Positions 17,466 through 26,060 of a stretch of 64,000 bases of DNA are shown piece by piece (position 1 is the stretch's first letter; every line of letters begins with the position of its first letter). The translations under genes were made by a program, and so were the position numbers. The notes beneath the pieces were generated by a model that was given only the letters and a program-made list of their open reading frames with translations, did not search any database and had not been told where the DNA came from. The DNA is from CAVQFC01 sp036497895 (lineage in GTDB: Bacteria; Acidobacteriota; Vicinamibacteria; Vicinamibacterales; CAVVIG01): positions 1-64,000 of the forward strand of contig DASXIR010000017.1 of NCBI GenBank assembly GCA_036497895.1, written 5' to 3'.

Positions 17466-19085
17466 ATGCGACGCTACCGTCCCGTGCCCGCAGTGGCCTT
17501 CGCGATTGTCGTCTCCGCGCTTGTCGGCGGCTTGTTCGGACGCAGCGCGTTTGCGACCGACGACAAGGTCAACGATCAATATCGCGCCTTCACCTCGGCG
17601 CTCAGAGCGATCGAAACCAGCTACGTCGACAAGGTTGATTCGGACCGTCTCGTCTACGGCTCGATTCGCGGCATGCTCGGGACGCTCGATCCGCATTCCA
17701 GTTTTTTCGATCCGAAAGAATACGCGCAGATGCGCGAGCGCCAGGAAGGGCGCTACTACGGCATCGGCGTCACGATTCAGGTATACGACGGTGACGTCAC
17801 CGCGATGGCGGTGTTCGAGGGCTCGCCGGCATACAAGGCCGGCATCCGCCGCGGCGACGTGCTGGCGAAAGTCGCCGGCGAGGACGCCAAAGGGTGGACC
17901 GTCGATCAGGCGATGCACAAGCTGCGCGGGCAGAAGGGCACACCGGTCGAAGTGGGCGTCAAGCGCCGCGGCTACGAGCAGCTCATCCCGATGCAGTTGA
18001 TGCGCGACGAGGTCTACATCCCGACGGTACCCGCGTACTTCATGATCGATGCGACCACCGGCTACATTCGGATGCAGGACTTCGGCGAGAACACCGATCA
18101 CGACGTGAAGCATGCGCTGCACGAGCTCGCGTCGAAGGGGATGCGGCGGCTGCTGTTCGATATTCGCGCCAACCCCGGCGGTCCCCTCGATCAGGCGATC
18201 AAGGTCGCGAACGAGTTCCTGCCGCGTGGCAAGATGATTGTCTACACGCGCGGCCGCGTTGCGAATTCGGATCAGGATTACCGCGCCACTGAAGACAGCG
18301 AGTTCACCGATCTGCCGATCGTGATGATGGCGAATCGCGGCAGCGCCAGCGCCTCCGAGATTGTCACCGGCGCGCTGCAGGATCACGATCGCGCCTACAT
18401 CGTCGGCGAGACCACGTTCGGCAAGGCGCTGGTGCAGTCGGTCTACCGCATCAGCGGCGGCGCCGGACTCGCGCTGACCACCGCGCACTACTTCACGCCG
18501 AGCGGCCGCCTGATTCAGCGCCCGTGGGATGCCAGCTTCGACGAGTACCTGAGCTACTCGCTGCGCGATCAGGATGCGAACAAGCCGCACAATCCATCCG
18601 ACCTGAAGCACACCGATGCGGGACGCCCGGTGTACAGCGGCGGCGGCATCGAGCCGGACAAGCGTGTAGCCGGTCCGACCGAAGGATTCAACCCGGGCCG
18701 GTTCGGTCGTCAGTTGAACGGCCGTGGCGAGTTCTCGAACTTTGCCCAGAAGTTCATGGCGGAAGGCGACAACCGGATCAAGCAGCAGGGCACCGGCCGC
18801 AAGATCGTCAAGCAGAACTTCGTGGTCGACGAAACGATGATGGCGGAGTTCCGCGAGCAGCTCAAAACGGATCACGTCAAAATCGACGAGGACGGGTTCA
18901 AGAAAGACTTCGACTTCATCAGGGCGATGATCCGCTTCGAAATCGACAGCGCCGTGTTTGGCATCGCCGACGCGCGACGTCACCTGATCGGCGTCGATCC
19001 GCAGGCGCAGGTTGCGCTGGCGATGTTCGGCGAGGCCCAGAAGCTCACCGAGCTCAGCAAAGGCGCCAAGGTCAAGGCGCACTGA
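17466..19085 (+). CDS. S41 family C-terminal processing peptidase
   Basis: A 539-residue exported serine protease of the CtpA/Prc family. An N-terminal membrane anchor or signal (about 8-30, ending SAFA) is followed by an S41 N-terminal helical part, a PDZ domain (about 95-165, with YYGIGVTIQV) and the peptidase core. The nucleophile lies in RGSASASEIVTGAL (around Ser295) and the catalytic Lys in GETTFGKALVQ (Lys320). Such enzymes trim C-termini of periplasmic proteins, often for envelope or peptidoglycan-hydrolase control. The region after about 370 is longer than in CtpA and partly helical. It is divergent from tatA. Confidence 0.92.
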   Translation: MRRYRPVPAVAFAIVVSALVGGLFGRSAFATDDKVNDQYRAFTSALRAIETSYVDKVDSDRLVYGSIRGMLGTLDPHSSFFDPKEYAQMRERQEGRYYGIGVTIQVYDGDVTAMAVFEGSPAYKAGIRRGDVLAKVAGEDAKGWTVDQAMHKLRGQKGTPVEVGVKRRGYEQLIPMQLMRDEVYIPTVPAYFMIDATTGYIRMQDFGENTDHDVKHALHELASKGMRRLLFDIRANPGGPLDQAIKVANEFLPRGKMIVYTRGRVANSDQDYRATEDSEFTDLPIVMMANRGSASASEIVTGALQDHDRAYIVGETTFGKALVQSVYRISGGAGLALTTAHYFTPSGRLIQRPWDASFDEYLSYSLRDQDANKPHNPSDLKHTDAGRPVYSGGGIEPDKRVAGPTEGFNPGRFGRQLNGRGEFSNFAQKFMAEGDNRIKQQGTGRKIVKQNFVVDETMMAEFREQLKTDHVKIDEDGFKKDFDFIRAMIRFEIDSAVFGIADARRHLIGVDPQAQVALAMFGEAQKLTELSKGAKVKAH

Positions 19086-19131
19086 GGCGGTTCGGGCAAG
19101 CGACCACAACTCGTGGGGCCATAGATTGGCC

Positions 19132-19160
19132 TTGCCACTACAGCTAGGCCTTGTTACACT
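19132..19160 (+). promoter_or_regulatory. Sigma-70 type promoter of smc
   Basis: TTGCCA and TACACT with a 17-base spacer, and TG one base before the -10 (an extended -10). Predicted transcription start is near 19167, giving about a 70-base leader before the smc ATG at 19239. It lies in the 153-base gap after the protease gene. Confidence 0.65.
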
Positions 19161-19238
19161 GACGACCGTCTCGGCCCCGGGGCCGCCTTCCGCGTCTGGA
19201 AGCGCGAAAGTGGGCCGCAAAACCGGTCGTCTTCCTCC

Positions 19239-22200
19239 ATGCGCCTCGAACGTCTAGAGATCAACGGCTTCAAATCGTTTTCCGACCGCTCCGAGCTGGC
19301 ATTCGACAAAGGCGTGACGGCGATCGTCGGCCCCAACGGATGCGGCAAGAGCAACGTCGCTGACGCCATCACGTGGGTGATGGGCGAGCAGAGCGCGAAG
19401 AGCCTGCGCGGCGACAAGATGGAAGACGTCATCTTCAGTGGCAGTGACGCCAGGAAACCGACCGCAACCGCTGAGGTGCGGCTCAAGTTCAGCGGTTTCC
19501 TGAAGACCATCAGCGCCCCGGTATTTCCAGCGCCGGGAAACGGCCGTGCCAATGGCCTGACCGGCGTCAACGGCGACGCCGATGGCCACTCCAGCGGTAA
19601 CGGTCACGGTGCCTCCGATAGCCACGCCAACGGGAACGGCCACGGGAACGGTGAGGCCGGCGACGGCGTTCACGACGCCAGCAGCCACAACGGCAACGGT
19701 CACGGCGAGGGCGCGGTCCTCGCGCTCGTCGGTGATTCGGAACAGCTGGCGCTCCCGCCGGGAGAGATCGAAGAAATTATCCAGTCGGTGGCCCGAGAGA
19801 TCGAGGTCACCCGGCGGCTCTATCGATCGGGTGAAAGCGAATATCTGATCGACGGCGCCGTCTGCCGTCTGCGCGACGTTCACGATCTGCTGATGGACAC
19901 CGGCCTCGGCGCCAAGGCCTACGCGATCATCGAGCAGGGCAAGATCGGGATGATTCTGAGCACGCGGCCGACCGATCGGCGTCAGTTGATCGAAGAAGCC
20001 GCAGGCGTGACCAAGTACAAAGCCCGCCGCCGCTCGGCCGAGCTGAAGCTCGAGGCCGCGCAGCAGAACCTGACCCGCATCGACGACATCGTTTTCGAGG
20101 TCGAAAAGCAGCGCGGCACGCTCAAGCGTCAGGCGTCCAAGGCGCGACGCTACCAGAAGCTCCGCGACGAGCTGCGTCGTTTCGAGAAGGTGCTGTTCGC
20201 CCGCAAGTATCGCCAGCTGGCCGAAACCATCGAGTCGGCGCGGGCGCGGCTGACCGAAGCGCGCGAACGCGAATCGATTGCAGGCGCTCGCGTCGGAGAG
20301 GTCGAGACCGGGCTCGGACGCCTGCGGATCGAACTGGTCGAGGCGGAAACGCAGGCGACCGCCTCACGCGAAGCCGCGCACGCGCGCGAGCTCGCGATCA
20401 ATCGCCAGCAGCAGCAGATTCTGTTCGACCGCGAGCAAGTGCAGGGACTCGCGGTCCGGACCACGACGGTGGCCGCGGAACTCGATACGCTCGAGGCGCG
20501 TCGCGAGCCGGCGCAGGCGGCGCTCGCCGCGCGGCGGGACGCCGCCGCGCAGGCCGATACCGAGCGCGACCGCGCCCAGGCGGCGCTGACCGCCGACTCC
20601 AACGCCTACGAAGCCGCCCATCGAGAGATCGAAGGCCTCGAAGCTGACGTCGAAGCGACCCGCAGCGACGTGTTTTCCGCGATCAACTCGGCGACGGCGC
20701 TGCGCCATGCGCTCGAGCACGCGGCGGCGGCGCGCGACCGGGTCGGCGAGACGCTCTCGAAGCTGGACGTCGAAGCAAACGACGTCCGCGTCGAGTCTGA
20801 GCGCGCGGCGACCGATCGATCCGCTCATGCTGATGCCTTGCGCCGAGCCCACGAGTCGATTGACGCCACCCGAATCGCGCGGGCGGCCCGCGAATCGGAA
20901 CTGGCGAGCGCGCGCATCGAGCACGAGTGGCGTGCCCGCGCGGTTCGCTCGCGCGAGCACGAACTGGCCGGCGTCGAGGCGCGCCTGAAATCGCTCGAGG
21001 AACTCGACGCGTCCCGTGCGGGATACGGCGATGCCGCGCGCACCGTTCTGGTCCAGGCCAACGGGACTGTGTGCCAGCAGGGCGCGATCGCCGATTATCT
21101 CGAAGTCGAGGCAGGCTACGAACGCGCGGTTGAGGCGTGTCTCGGCGATCTGCTCCAGCACATCGTCGTCGAACGTCCGGAACATGCCGCGGCGGGATTT
21201 CAGGTCGTGCGTGAAGCCGGCGCAGGTCGCTGCAGCTTCCTGGTGACATCGGCGGCCGAAGCGCCGAAAGCGGTCCGGTCGGCATTCCATGTGGCGATGA
21301 GCGTCACCGGCGACGCGTTTTCGGTGTCGGGTCCGGATTCGAGCGCGGCCAGCGGCCTCGACCAATCCGCGATTCCGGTCGGGACCGTGACGCTGTCTTC
21401 GGTGGTTCGCGTCAACGGACGTTTTGCCGACGCGATTAGGCGCGCGGTTGGTGACGCCTGGATTGCGCCGTCGTACGACGCGGCAACGGCCGCCAGCCGG
21501 CTGACTTCAATCCCGGTGGCGACGATTGAAGGCGATGTGTTTCGCGGCCCGCACCTGGTGTCCGGCGGCGGACTTGCCGAGGCCCGCGGCATCCTCGAGA
21601 CCAAGCGCGAGATCAAGGAACTGCGCGAGCGGATCAACAACGATCGCGGCGACCTCGCCCGGCTCGCCGCGGAAACCAACGAGCTCGAGGCGGCGATCGC
21701 GCTGGCCTCGTCGGCGATTGCCGCGCTCAGCGCTGAATTCCACAAACAGGAAAAGGCCGTCGTCGGTCTCGACGCGCAACTGCAGCACGTCACCGATGAA
21801 GAGGCGCGCCTCGCGCAGCGGAGCGAGCAACTTGCGCGCGAACGGCGTCAGGCGGAGGACGAGCGCGATCAGCTTGATCGGCGTCAGGACGAGGCCCGTG
21901 CGTCGATTGTCAGGCTCGACGAGGATCAGCACCAGGCCGACGAGCGGCTGACCGCCGCGCAGCGGCGGTTGTTCGAAGCCCGCGAGGCGGCTGACGAATT
22001 GAGTCGCCGCGCCGCCGACGCTGGTGCGGCGCATGCCGCGCTGGTCGAACGGGCCAGCGCGCTGGCCGGAGAGATCCAGCGGCTGATTGAGGCGGGCGAG
22101 GAGATGGAAGCCCGCGTCGCCGCGCTCGCGGTCGAACTCGAGCAGTCGCGCCGCCGGGCCAGCGAACTCGGCGAGGCGATTGCGGCCGGGGAAGCGCGCC

Positions 22201-23255
22201 TCGATACCGACGTCATCGACCTCGACACTCTGAGGCAGACGGTTGCCTCGACCGACGAAGCGGTGACGGCCCTGCGTGTCCGGACCGACGAGCTCGATGC
22301 GACCATCAAGGAAGCGCGCTCCGCCCACGACGCGGTCCGGGCAGTCGTGTCCGAGCTCGACCTCGCGCGGGTCACCGCCGAATCCGACCTGTCGCACCTC
22401 GCTCACACCTGTGAAGACGCGGTCAACGCTACGCTCGACGAAGTGGTCGTCGAAGTGGAGCAGCTCGAACGCGACGGTCGGGCCATCCCGGATGCTGCGG
22501 CGATTTTCGCCGAGGAGACCGACGAGGACGACGTTCGGCTGAAGCCGGACACGGCTACTGAGGCCAGCGGCCTCGAAGCGGATCCGTCGCTCGCGGCGGC
22601 CGTGCAGCGGACGCTGAGCGCCGAGGACGCCATCACCGCGTTGCGGGCCAGGATCGAACGCCTCGGCCCGGTCAACATGATGGCGATCGAACAGTTCGAC
22701 GATCTCGAGTCGCGCTTTGCGTTCCTCTCGACGCAGCGCAAGGACCTGGTCGAGTCGATCGCGCAGACCACCGAAGCCATCAAGCGCATCGACGACACCA
22801 CCAAGCAGCGCTTTTCCGAGGCGTTTGCGGCCATCAATACCAACTTCCAGCAGATCTTCAGCACCCTGTTCGGCGGTGGCCGCGCCGGCCTGACCCTCCT
22901 CGACGAGAACGATCCGCTCGAAAGCGGTATCGAGATCATCGCTCAGCCGCCGGGCAAGCGGCTGCAGAGCGTCCAGCTGCTTTCGGGCGGAGAGAAGGCG
23001 TTGACCGCGATCGCGCTGATGTTCGGCATGTTCAAGTTCAAGCCAAGCCCGTTCTGTCTTCTCGACGAGATCGACGCGCCGCTCGACGACGCCAACATCG
23101 GGCGGTTTGTGGAAATGCTGCGCAGCATGCAGGCACACACCCAGTTCATCGTCATCACCCACAATCGGAAGACGATGGAGATCGCCGATCGGCTGTATGG
23201 GGTGACAATGGAAGAACCGGGCGTTTCGAAGCTGATCTCGGTGCAGTTGAACTGA
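19239..23255 (+). CDS. smc: Chromosome segregation ATPase SMC
   Basis: A 1338-residue SMC protein, longer than the usual 1150-1200. Walker A GPNGCGKS is at 31-38. The two long coiled coils flank a hinge around 590-760 (ARTVLVQANGTVCQQGAIADYLEV onward). The C-terminal lobe has the signature LLSGGEKALTAIAL and Walker B FCLLDEIDAPLDD. The dimer, with ScpA/ScpB, entraps DNA to condense and separate chromosomes. Two extra segments are visible: a Gly/Asn/His-rich insert at about 99-158 in the N-terminal lobe, and a palindrome-encoded stretch near 1097-1112 (VRLKPD...) just before the conserved RIERLGPVNMMAI. Both are in frame with no stop. A promoter lies at 19132-19160; scpA/scpB are not nearby. 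Confidence 0.96.
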   Translation: MRLERLEINGFKSFSDRSELAFDKGVTAIVGPNGCGKSNVADAITWVMGEQSAKSLRGDKMEDVIFSGSDARKPTATAEVRLKFSGFLKTISAPVFPAPGNGRANGLTGVNGDADGHSSGNGHGASDSHANGNGHGNGEAGDGVHDASSHNGNGHGEGAVLALVGDSEQLALPPGEIEEIIQSVAREIEVTRRLYRSGESEYLIDGAVCRLRDVHDLLMDTGLGAKAYAIIEQGKIGMILSTRPTDRRQLIEEAAGVTKYKARRRSAELKLEAAQQNLTRIDDIVFEVEKQRGTLKRQASKARRYQKLRDELRRFEKVLFARKYRQLAETIESARARLTEARERESIAGARVGEVETGLGRLRIELVEAETQATASREAAHARELAINRQQQQILFDREQVQGLAVRTTTVAAELDTLEARREPAQAALAARRDAAAQADTERDRAQAALTADSNAYEAAHREIEGLEADVEATRSDVFSAINSATALRHALEHAAAARDRVGETLSKLDVEANDVRVESERAATDRSAHADALRRAHESIDATRIARAARESELASARIEHEWRARAVRSREHELAGVEARLKSLEELDASRAGYGDAARTVLVQANGTVCQQGAIADYLEVEAGYERAVEACLGDLLQHIVVERPEHAAAGFQVVREAGAGRCSFLVTSAAEAPKAVRSAFHVAMSVTGDAFSVSGPDSSAASGLDQSAIPVGTVTLSSVVRVNGRFADAIRRAVGDAWIAPSYDAATAASRLTSIPVATIEGDVFRGPHLVSGGGLAEARGILETKREIKELRERINNDRGDLARLAAETNELEAAIALASSAIAALSAEFHKQEKAVVGLDAQLQHVTDEEARLAQRSEQLARERRQAEDERDQLDRRQDEARASIVRLDEDQHQADERLTAAQRRLFEAREAADELSRRAADAGAAHAALVERASALAGEIQRLIEAGEEMEARVAALAVELEQSRRRASELGEAIAAGEARLDTDVIDLDTLRQTVASTDEAVTALRVRTDELDATIKEARSAHDAVRAVVSELDLARVTAESDLSHLAHTCEDAVNATLDEVVVEVEQLERDGRAIPDAAAIFAEETDEDDVRLKPDTATEASGLEADPSLAAAVQRTLSAEDAITALRARIERLGPVNMMAIEQFDDLESRFAFLSTQRKDLVESIAQTTEAIKRIDDTTKQRFSEAFAAINTNFQQIFSTLFGGGRAGLTLLDENDPLESGIEIIAQPPGKRLQSVQLLSGGEKALTAIALMFGMFKFKPSPFCLLDEIDAPLDDANIGRFVEMLRSMQAHTQFIVITHNRKTMEIADRLYGVTMEEPGVSKLISVQLN
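19533..19712 (+). repeat. Low-complexity Gly/Asn/His coding repeat inside smc
   Basis: Degenerate short repeats of the type GGCAACGGCCACGGG encode NGNGHGNG-like sequence, about 60 residues rich in Gly, Asn and His. It sits between the N-terminal beta strands of the ATPase lobe and the EIEVTRRLYRSGESEYLIDG segment, where most SMC proteins have only a short loop. The reading frame is intact through it. Confidence 0.85.
22533..22574. repeat. Paired palindromes inside smc coding sequence
   Basis: An imperfect inverted repeat GTTCGGCT-GA-AGCCGGAC (one mismatch) at 22533-22550 is followed by the perfect GAGGCC-AGC-GGCCTC at 22560-22574. Together they encode VRLKPDTATEASGL, which looks like an in-frame insert before the conserved C-terminal lobe. 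In a GC-rich gene the 6-bp arms alone could be chance. Confidence 0.5.
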
Positions 23256-23297
23256 GCCGGCCGTCCTCCCGTATCTACCTTGCGGAGGGGTTCCCGA

Positions 23298-24134
23298 ATG
23301 GCACGACGCATTTCCCAATGGTCCGCGGTCCTGCTGCTGCCGATGGCGGTCGCCGTGGGCGCCTGCGACATGTCGCTTGGCAACCTCGCGGGACGCGCCT
23401 CCGAGGAATGGACCCACACCTACCCACTCTCTCCAGGCGGCGAAGTACGGCTGGTCAACATCAACGGCAAGGTTGAGGTGGAAGGTGTCGAGGGGCACAC
23501 GGTCGAGATCGTGGCCGAACGGATCGCACGGGGAGCCACCGACGACACGGCGCGCGAACTGCTGCCGCGAATCAAGATCACCGAGGACGTGAAGCCCGAC
23601 CGCGTCTCGGTTGAAACCGAGCGGATGGGCGGCATCATGATCGGTGCCGGCTACGAGGTCCGCTATCGTGTCAAGGCGCCCAGGGACTCGGTCGTCAACG
23701 TGACGTCGAACAATGGCGTGATCGCGCTGACAAACCTGTCCGGCAATGTCACGGCGCGCACCACCAACGGACTGGTCAGCGGCAAGATGATGACCGGCGG
23801 CGTCAACGCCCGTGCTACCAACGGCGGGATAAACATGGACATGGCCTCGGTCGGCGCTGAGAAGATCGCTCTGCACACCACCAACGGCGGCGTCACGCTG
23901 GGGTTGCCGGACACGGCAAAGGCAGACCTCGAGGCGTCGTGCACGAACGGCGGCATCAACGTGTCGGCGCTCGAAAAACTGGCGATCACCGACAAGTCAC
24001 GTCGGCACATCGAAGGCAAGCTGAATGGTGGCGGCACCAGCATCGTGCTGGAGACCACCAACGGTGGTATCAGGGTGCGGCCTCGAAGCGGCAACGGCGC
24101 ACCGACGGACACCGACGATGACAAAGAGCGCTGA
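23298..24134 (+). CDS. DUF4097-type lipoprotein with NGG repeats
   Basis: About 278 residues. The ATG at 23298 is preceded at good spacing by GGAGGGG (23284-23290). A lipoprotein signal ends at Cys in AVAVGACDMS. The mature part is an all-beta domain with spaced TNG/NGG turns (ARTTNGL, ARATNGG, HTTNGG, SCTNGG, ETTNGG), as in DUF4097 putative adhesin-like proteins that probably fold as a right-handed beta-helix. It should be anchored in the periplasm or outer membrane. Function is unknown; DUF4097 proteins are often near envelope stress or protease genes, and an M48 protease gene follows here. The C-terminus is acidic and disordered. Confidence 0.82.
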   Translation: MARRISQWSAVLLLPMAVAVGACDMSLGNLAGRASEEWTHTYPLSPGGEVRLVNINGKVEVEGVEGHTVEIVAERIARGATDDTARELLPRIKITEDVKPDRVSVETERMGGIMIGAGYEVRYRVKAPRDSVVNVTSNNGVIALTNLSGNVTARTTNGLVSGKMMTGGVNARATNGGINMDMASVGAEKIALHTTNGGVTLGLPDTAKADLEASCTNGGINVSALEKLAITDKSRRHIEGKLNGGGTSIVLETTNGGIRVRPRSGNGAPTDTDDDKER

Positions 24135-24170
24135 TACGAGCGCCTTCACAGGCGCCTTCCTCACAGAATA

Positions 24171-25289
24171 GTGAACGAGGACAAGGCCAGCAGGTACCAT
24201 CGTCTCAAGCGTCAAGCCGGCGTCGTCTCGGTGGTCTGGACCGCGGCGCTGCTGGCGGGACTTCTCGTCACCGGTTGGAGCGGCGTCTTTCGTGATGCCG
24301 CAGCTGCATTCGGCTCGGCTTTTCCCTCCGTGCTGCGCCCGACGCTGACTGTCCTTGCCTACGTTGTGCTTCTCTCGCTTCTGAACGAGATCATCAGTCT
24401 GCCCATCGATTTCTACAGCGGCTTCATGCTCGAGCGCCGCTACGAGTTGTCCAACGAAACGCTGAAGGCCTGGCTCGGCGATCAGGCGAAGTCGTTCGGC
24501 GTCGGGATCCTGCTCGGCGGCGTGGCGGCGGCCGTCGTTTACGGGTTGATTCGCTGGTCACCCGGCTGGTGGTGGCTGACCGCCGGACTGGTCTTCACGC
24601 TGCTGATCGTCGGCCTGGCTAACCTCGCGCCTGTCCTGATCCTGCCGCTTTTCTACGCCATCAAACCGCTCGAGCGTGAGGCGCTTCGGGAGCGTTTACT
24701 CGCGTTGGCCGAGCGCGCCAACGCCCGTGTGCTCGGCGCCTACGAATGGGGGCTGGCGGCGAAGACAAAAAAAGCCAACGCCGCGCTGACGGGCATCGGC
24801 GGGACGCGCCGGATTCTGGTGTCGGACACGATGCTCGCTGAATACTCGGACGAGGAAATCGAAGTGGTGCTGGCGCACGAGATTGCGCACCATGTGCACG
24901 GTGACATCTGGAAGGGCGTCGCGTTCCAGAGCGCGTTGACCATCGGCGGCTTCTATCTCGCGGCTCGCCTGCTCGCGCTCTTTGCCGGGCCAGCCGGACT
25001 TCATGGCGTCGAAGATGTCGCCGGATTGCCGCTGCTGCTGCTGTCGGCTGGCGCTGTTTCACTGGTGATGGTGCCGGTCGCACATGCGATGTCGCGTGCA
25101 TTCGAACGAAGCGCCGACCGCTTCGCCCTCGCGCTCACCCGCAACCCGGCCGCGTTCATCTCCGCCATGCGCCGGCTCGGTGCCCAGAATCTTGCCGAAG
25201 ACGACCCGTCCCCTCTGGTCCAGGCACTGTTCTACAGCCACCCGCCGATCCGGGACCGGATCGCGGCCGCGCAAGCCTTCAAGTCCTGA
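24171..25289 (+). CDS. M48 family membrane metalloprotease (Ste24/HtpX-like)
   Basis: A 372-residue integral-membrane zinc protease. The active site HEIAHHVHGD gives zinc ligands His236 and His240 with catalytic Glu237; the third ligand is probably the Glu in FERSADRFAL near 308. About six membrane helices surround it, and ISLPIDFYSGFMLERRYELSNET (about 75-97) is characteristic of the CAAX-protease branch. Bacterial members act in membrane protein quality control. The GTG start lies 36 bases after the lipoprotein stop without a clear ribosome binding site. The protein is shorter than yeast Ste24 but of normal bacterial length. Confidence 0.92.
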   Translation: MNEDKASRYHRLKRQAGVVSVVWTAALLAGLLVTGWSGVFRDAAAAFGSAFPSVLRPTLTVLAYVVLLSLLNEIISLPIDFYSGFMLERRYELSNETLKAWLGDQAKSFGVGILLGGVAAAVVYGLIRWSPGWWWLTAGLVFTLLIVGLANLAPVLILPLFYAIKPLEREALRERLLALAERANARVLGAYEWGLAAKTKKANAALTGIGGTRRILVSDTMLAEYSDEEIEVVLAHEIAHHVHGDIWKGVAFQSALTIGGFYLAARLLALFAGPAGLHGVEDVAGLPLLLLSAGAVSLVMVPVAHAMSRAFERSADRFALALTRNPAAFISAMRRLGAQNLAEDDPSPLVQALFYSHPPIRDRIAAAQAFKS

Positions 25290-25337
25290 TTGAGCCGGTC
25301 TCGCGCCGTTTCTCGCAATCCCGAGTGGAGGCGAGAA

Positions 25338-26060
25338 ATGAAACGACTGGGGGCAGTCGGATTGACCCTGGCGATGTGTTGGCAGCCGAGCGCCGCCGTG
25401 GCCGGACCACCGACCATGGACGGGCCAATGGGTCGCACTGCTCTGGCGGCGATATCGGGCCTTCCCGATCGATCGCCGGACCGTTCGGACATCGCCGGCT
25501 GGAACGCGGTCGGCCGCATGATCTCCGCGGGAGACGCCGTGGTGATTGGGACCGCATCGGGATCGAGCGTTCGACGATTCATCGCGCTGAGCGGCCTCAC
25601 CATCGTAGTTCTGCGCGACGACTTCAAGCTGCCGGACCGGGCACAGCTTCAGCTGCTCGAGCTTTCCCGGATGGATCCGAACGCCCTGGTCCACTCTTCA
25701 ACAGGCGTTGTCCGGCGTTATAAAGCGATTCAGGTATCGCCCACCGGCATTTCCCTCGACAACGTGAAGGTCGCTGAACTCCACGATGTCGTCGAACTCA
25801 TTCCTGCCTCTGACATTCAATTGATTTCACGGGTACTCCGGCGGGGCTCAGGCGCAGCTGCGGCATTCGGCACGGTTGGCGGCATCCTTCTGGGTTCGTG
25901 GCTCGGAGGTGCGATTGCGTCGCAAGGTTGTCGCGGCGACTGCGGCGGCATCGAGACTGCGGCGTTCGCCAGCGTGACCGGCGTCCCCATAGTGACCGGT
26001 TACGGAGCATGGCGATGGAGCAGCCGGCTGTCCGAGGAAGTCGTCTACCGCAAGCGATAG
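25338..26060 (+). CDS. Secreted/membrane protein of unknown function
   Basis: About 240 residues from the ATG at 25338, which has GGAGG at 25327-25331. A signal peptide is visible (MKRLGAVGLTLAMCWQPSAAVA). The middle contains a beta-rich segment (GDAVVIGTASGSSVRRFIALSGLTIVVL) and a later RRGSGAAAAFGTVGGILLGSWLGGAIAS, a glycine-zipper-like hydrophobic stretch. Two cysteines in GCRGDCGG may pair. The last 16 bases overlap the end of the convergent membrane-protein gene. I do not recognise a family; an LSm-like small beta-barrel in the middle is only a guess. Confidence 0.72.
   Translation: MKRLGAVGLTLAMCWQPSAAVAGPPTMDGPMGRTALAAISGLPDRSPDRSDIAGWNAVGRMISAGDAVVIGTASGSSVRRFIALSGLTIVVLRDDFKLPDRAQLQLLELSRMDPNALVHSSTGVVRRYKAIQVSPTGISLDNVKVAELHDVVELIPASDIQLISRVLRRGSGAAAAFGTVGGILLGSWLGGAIASQGCRGDCGGIETAAFASVTGVPIVTGYGAWRWSSRLSEEVVYRKR

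Noticed and set aside
17427..19220. 597-residue open frame opposite the S41 protease
   Set aside because: Antisense shadow of a gene with clear catalytic motifs; no recognisable domain.
19533..19712. Frameshift or non-coding insert in smc
   Set aside because: The reading frame is continuous and the conserved segments on both sides are in the same frame, so it is a translated insert.
21507..23876. 789-residue open frame on the minus strand opposite smc
   Set aside because: It is a shadow of the GC-rich smc codon pattern; composition is Arg/Gly/Asp-rich with no family signal, while the plus strand encodes complete SMC and lipoprotein genes.
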